A stretch of 64,000 nucleotides of DNA from Acidobacteriaceae bacterium. Its GTDB lineage: Bacteria; Acidobacteriota; Terriglobia; Terriglobales; Acidobacteriaceae. Position 1 is the first letter of the stretch. Each line of letters begins with the position of its first letter. The translations under genes and the position numbers were made by a program. Under the pieces are notes generated by a model, which saw only the letters and a program-made list of their open reading frames with translations, was not told the DNA's origin and searched no databases. The stretch covers positions 62,001 through 126,000 of the forward strand of contig PLXE01000115.1 of assembly GCA_003151335.1 (NCBI GenBank), read 5' to 3'. Shown here piece after piece: positions 62,345 to 64,000 of this stretch.

Positions 62345-62374
62345 TTGCTCGCGACTCTCCCCGTCCGTTACAAT
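62345..62374 (+). promoter_or_regulatory. Sigma-70-like promoter of sucCD
   Basis: TTGCTC (62345-62350), an 18-base spacer and TACAAT (62369-62374) precede sucC by about 100 bases. A clean AAGGAG (62407-62412) lies on the leader RNA but no start codon follows it at a normal distance. Confidence 0.5.
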
Positions 62375-62473
62375 CATAAGTTTCCTATTGTTACGCCATC
62401 CTCATAAGGAGCAATCAAGTCCAGCCTGTCTGGTCTGGGCCGCACGCCACTCGGCCGCGGCCGTCATACAAAC

Positions 62474-63652
62474 ATGAAAATACACGAGTATCAGGGAAAA
62501 GCCATCCTCTCGAAATACGGCGTGGCCGTGCCCCGTGGGCACATGGTCGGAAGCCGCGAAGAAGCTGAAGCCGCGGCCAACGCCTTGTTCCACGATGGCG
62601 CGACCGGAGTTGTCGTCAAGGCACAAATCCACGCGGGCGGCCGCGGCAAAGGCGGCGGCGTCAAACTCGCCAAGTCGCCCGAAGAAGCCGGCGCGCTGGC
62701 GGCCAAGATGCTGGGGATGAATCTGGTCACCCACCAGACCGGTCCCGAGGGCAAAAAAGTCCAGCGCCTGCTGATTGAAGAGACCCTGCCGATTGCGCGC
62801 GAGCTGTATCTGGGCATCGTGCTCGACCGCGGCAACGGACGCCTGGTGTTCATGGCTTCGGCGGCGGGCGGCATGGAGATCGAAGAGGTGGCGGCGAAAG
62901 ATCCCAACGCCATCATCAAAGAGCACATCATCCCCGGCTTCGGGCTGCAAGCCTTTCAGGCGCGCAAGATCGCCTTCCGGTTGGGCCTCGACGCCAAGTA
63001 CATCGGCGGCGCGGTGAAGTTCATGATGGCGCTGGCGCGCGCGGCCGAAGATACCGACGCCTCGCTGGTCGAAATCAATCCGTTCATCACCACCACCGAC
63101 GGACGCCTGTTCGCGCTCGACGCCAAGATGAACTTCGACGACAACGCGCTCTATCGCCATCCCGACATCAAGGAGTTGCGCGACTTGAGCGAGGAAGACC
63201 CGTTCGAGGTCGAAGCCAGCAAGTACAACCTGAACTACATCAAGCTTGACGGCAATGTGGGTTGCATGGTCAACGGCGCCGGCCTGGCGATGGCGACCAT
63301 GGACATCATCCAGTACGCCGGCGGCATGCCCGCCAACTTCCTCGACGTGGGCGGCGGCGCCAACGAAGAACAGGTCACGCACGCCTTTGAAATCCTGCTG
63401 AGCGACAAGAACGTGAAAGCGGTGCTCATCAACATTTTCGGCGGCATCCTGCGCGTGGACACGCTGGCCAACGGCATCGTCAGCGCCGCCCGCAAGACCA
63501 ACATCCAGTTGCCCATCGTGCTGCGGCTGGAGGGAACCAATGTCGAGCAGGGCCGCCAGACCTTGAAAGAGAGCGGACTGAAATTCATCGTGGCAGAGAC
63601 CATGAAAGACGCGGCCGAGAAAGTTGTCGCCGCCGCCAAGGGGGTCCAATGA
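62474..63652 (+). CDS. sucC: Succinyl-CoA synthetase beta subunit
   Basis: A 392-residue ATP-grasp subunit. [20 protein letters not shown] is the standard start, the ATP-grasp loop spans [18 protein letters not shown], and [16 protein letters not shown] is the C-terminal signature with the phosphohistidine-channel glycine loop. With SucD it makes ATP (or GTP) from succinyl-CoA in the TCA cycle. Its stop overlaps the sucD start by four bases. Confidence 0.95.
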   Translation: MKIHEYQGKAILSKYGVAVPRGHMVGSREEAEAAANALFHDGATGVVVKAQIHAGGRGKGGGVKLAKSPEEAGALAAKMLGMNLVTHQTGPEGKKVQRLLIEETLPIARELYLGIVLDRGNGRLVFMASAAGGMEIEEVAAKDPNAIIKEHIIPGFGLQAFQARKIAFRLGLDAKYIGGAVKFMMALARAAEDTDASLVEINPFITTTDGRLFALDAKMNFDDNALYRHPDIKELRDLSEEDPFEVEASKYNLNYIKLDGNVGCMVNGAGLAMATMDIIQYAGGMPANFLDVGGGANEEQVTHAFEILLSDKNVKAVLINIFGGILRVDTLANGIVSAARKTNIQLPIVLRLEGTNVEQGRQTLKESGLKFIVAETMKDAAEKVVAAAKGVQ

Positions 63653-64000
63653 GCATACTGGTTGATAAGTCAACGCGATTACTGGTGCAGGGACTGACGG
63701 GGCGCGAGGGCACTTTCCACGCCAAGAATGCCGCTGCATATGGGACGACGGTGGTGGGCGGCGTGACTCCCGGTAAGGGGGGCACCACGCATGAAGGCTG
63801 GCCCATCTTCAACACCGTGAGCGATGCAGTGGAGAAAACCGGCGCCAACGCGACGGTGATCTTTGTTCCGCCGCCGGGCGCAGGCGACGCCATCATGGAA
63901 GCCGCGGATGCCGGCGTGCCGCTCATCGTCTGCATTACCGAAGGCATTCCCACCATGGACATGGTGAAGGTGTGGGAGTTCCTGAAGACGAAAAACTCGC
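63649..64000 (+). CDS. sucD: Succinyl-CoA synthetase alpha subunit, cut by right edge
   Basis: The first 117 codons are visible: [20 protein letters not shown], then [14 protein letters not shown] and [20 protein letters not shown]. This is the CoA-binding Rossmann domain of SucD; the phospho-His domain and C-terminus lie outside the window. The ATG overlaps the sucC stop as ATGA. Confidence 0.95.
   Translation, partial: MSILVDKSTRLLVQGLTGREGTFHAKNAAAYGTTVVGGVTPGKGGTTHEGWPIFNTVSDAVEKTGANATVIFVPPPGAGDAIMEAADAGVPLIVCITEGIPTMDMVKVWEFLKTKNS

Noticed and set aside
1-64000. CRISPR array, prophage or complete insertion sequence.
   Set aside because: No regularly spaced direct repeats of 25-40 bases, no transposase or integrase motifs, and no phage structural genes were seen on either strand.

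Overview
The window looks like a chromosomal piece of an Acidobacteriota genome, most likely class Terriglobia (Koribacter-like). This is inference from content: a CadC-type winged-helix protein, a GloVer-repeat protein, many secreted TPR proteins, a STAS anti-anti-sigma factor, and intergenic palindromes and 'TCATCCTGAGC'-type repeats that I associate with this phylum. No rRNA, tRNA, phage, complete insertion sequence or CRISPR array was recognised. Several loci are decayed (an epimerase tail, an internally deleted glycosyltransferase, a frameshifted DUF1801 gene, a broken toxin-antitoxin pair).

Layout. 1-2.4 kb: a regulator cut by the left edge, then a gene-poor stretch with small ORFs and an epimerase remnant. 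2.4-4.8 kb: a PAP2 phosphatase fused to a Wzi-like barrel. 5.3-9.3 kb: a three-gene glycyl-radical system, hpdB-hpdC-hpdA, predicted to decarboxylate 4-hydroxyphenylacetate to p-cresol. 9.5-13.4 kb: a helicase-nuclease with a probable Fe-S cluster, and a secreted DUF1906 protein. 13.6-22.8 kb (minus strand): one long, mostly overlapping gene string, ECF sigma factor - anti-sigma factor - TPR - TPR - rnc - lepB - lepB - AsmA. 22.9-27.6 kb (minus): gapA-pgk-macro domain-tpiA and a small secreted protein. 27.8-31.1 kb (plus): a P-loop kinase with a disordered basic N-terminus, a secreted protein, a triple-repeat membrane protein and a STAS protein. 31.3-41.1 kb: pseudogenes, a GloVer protein, pyrF, rlpA, thiD, a TPR lipoprotein-like protein, a GyrI-like protein, a SolA-like oxidase and two secreted proteins. 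41.3-48.1 kb: an RND efflux operon with a divergent TetR regulator and a palindromic candidate operator between them. 48.7-52.8 kb: an M28 peptidase with PDZ, a TolB-like protein and a PIN-toxin operon with an unfamiliar partner. 52.9-59.2 kb (minus): cysK-cysE preceded by a short ORF ending in five Cys codons, rsmE, a DUF433/DUF5615 pair, and hrcA-grpE-dnaJ with a CIRCE element. 59.2-64 kb: the decayed TA locus, a TPR paralog, trpD, a DUF1990 protein, and sucC-sucD cut by the right edge.

The two most interesting items are the poly-cysteine leader ORF (a candidate cysteine attenuator for cysK-cysE) and the complete arylacetate decarboxylase system. In the latter, all catalytic positions I remember from the clostridial enzyme are present at a constant offset of five residues. 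Smaller points of interest are two genes that seem to start at CTG (dnaJ and a 501-residue TPR protein), a CIRCE element placed upstream of the -35 box, and a family of intergenic palindromes with a CT-GA-AG centre.
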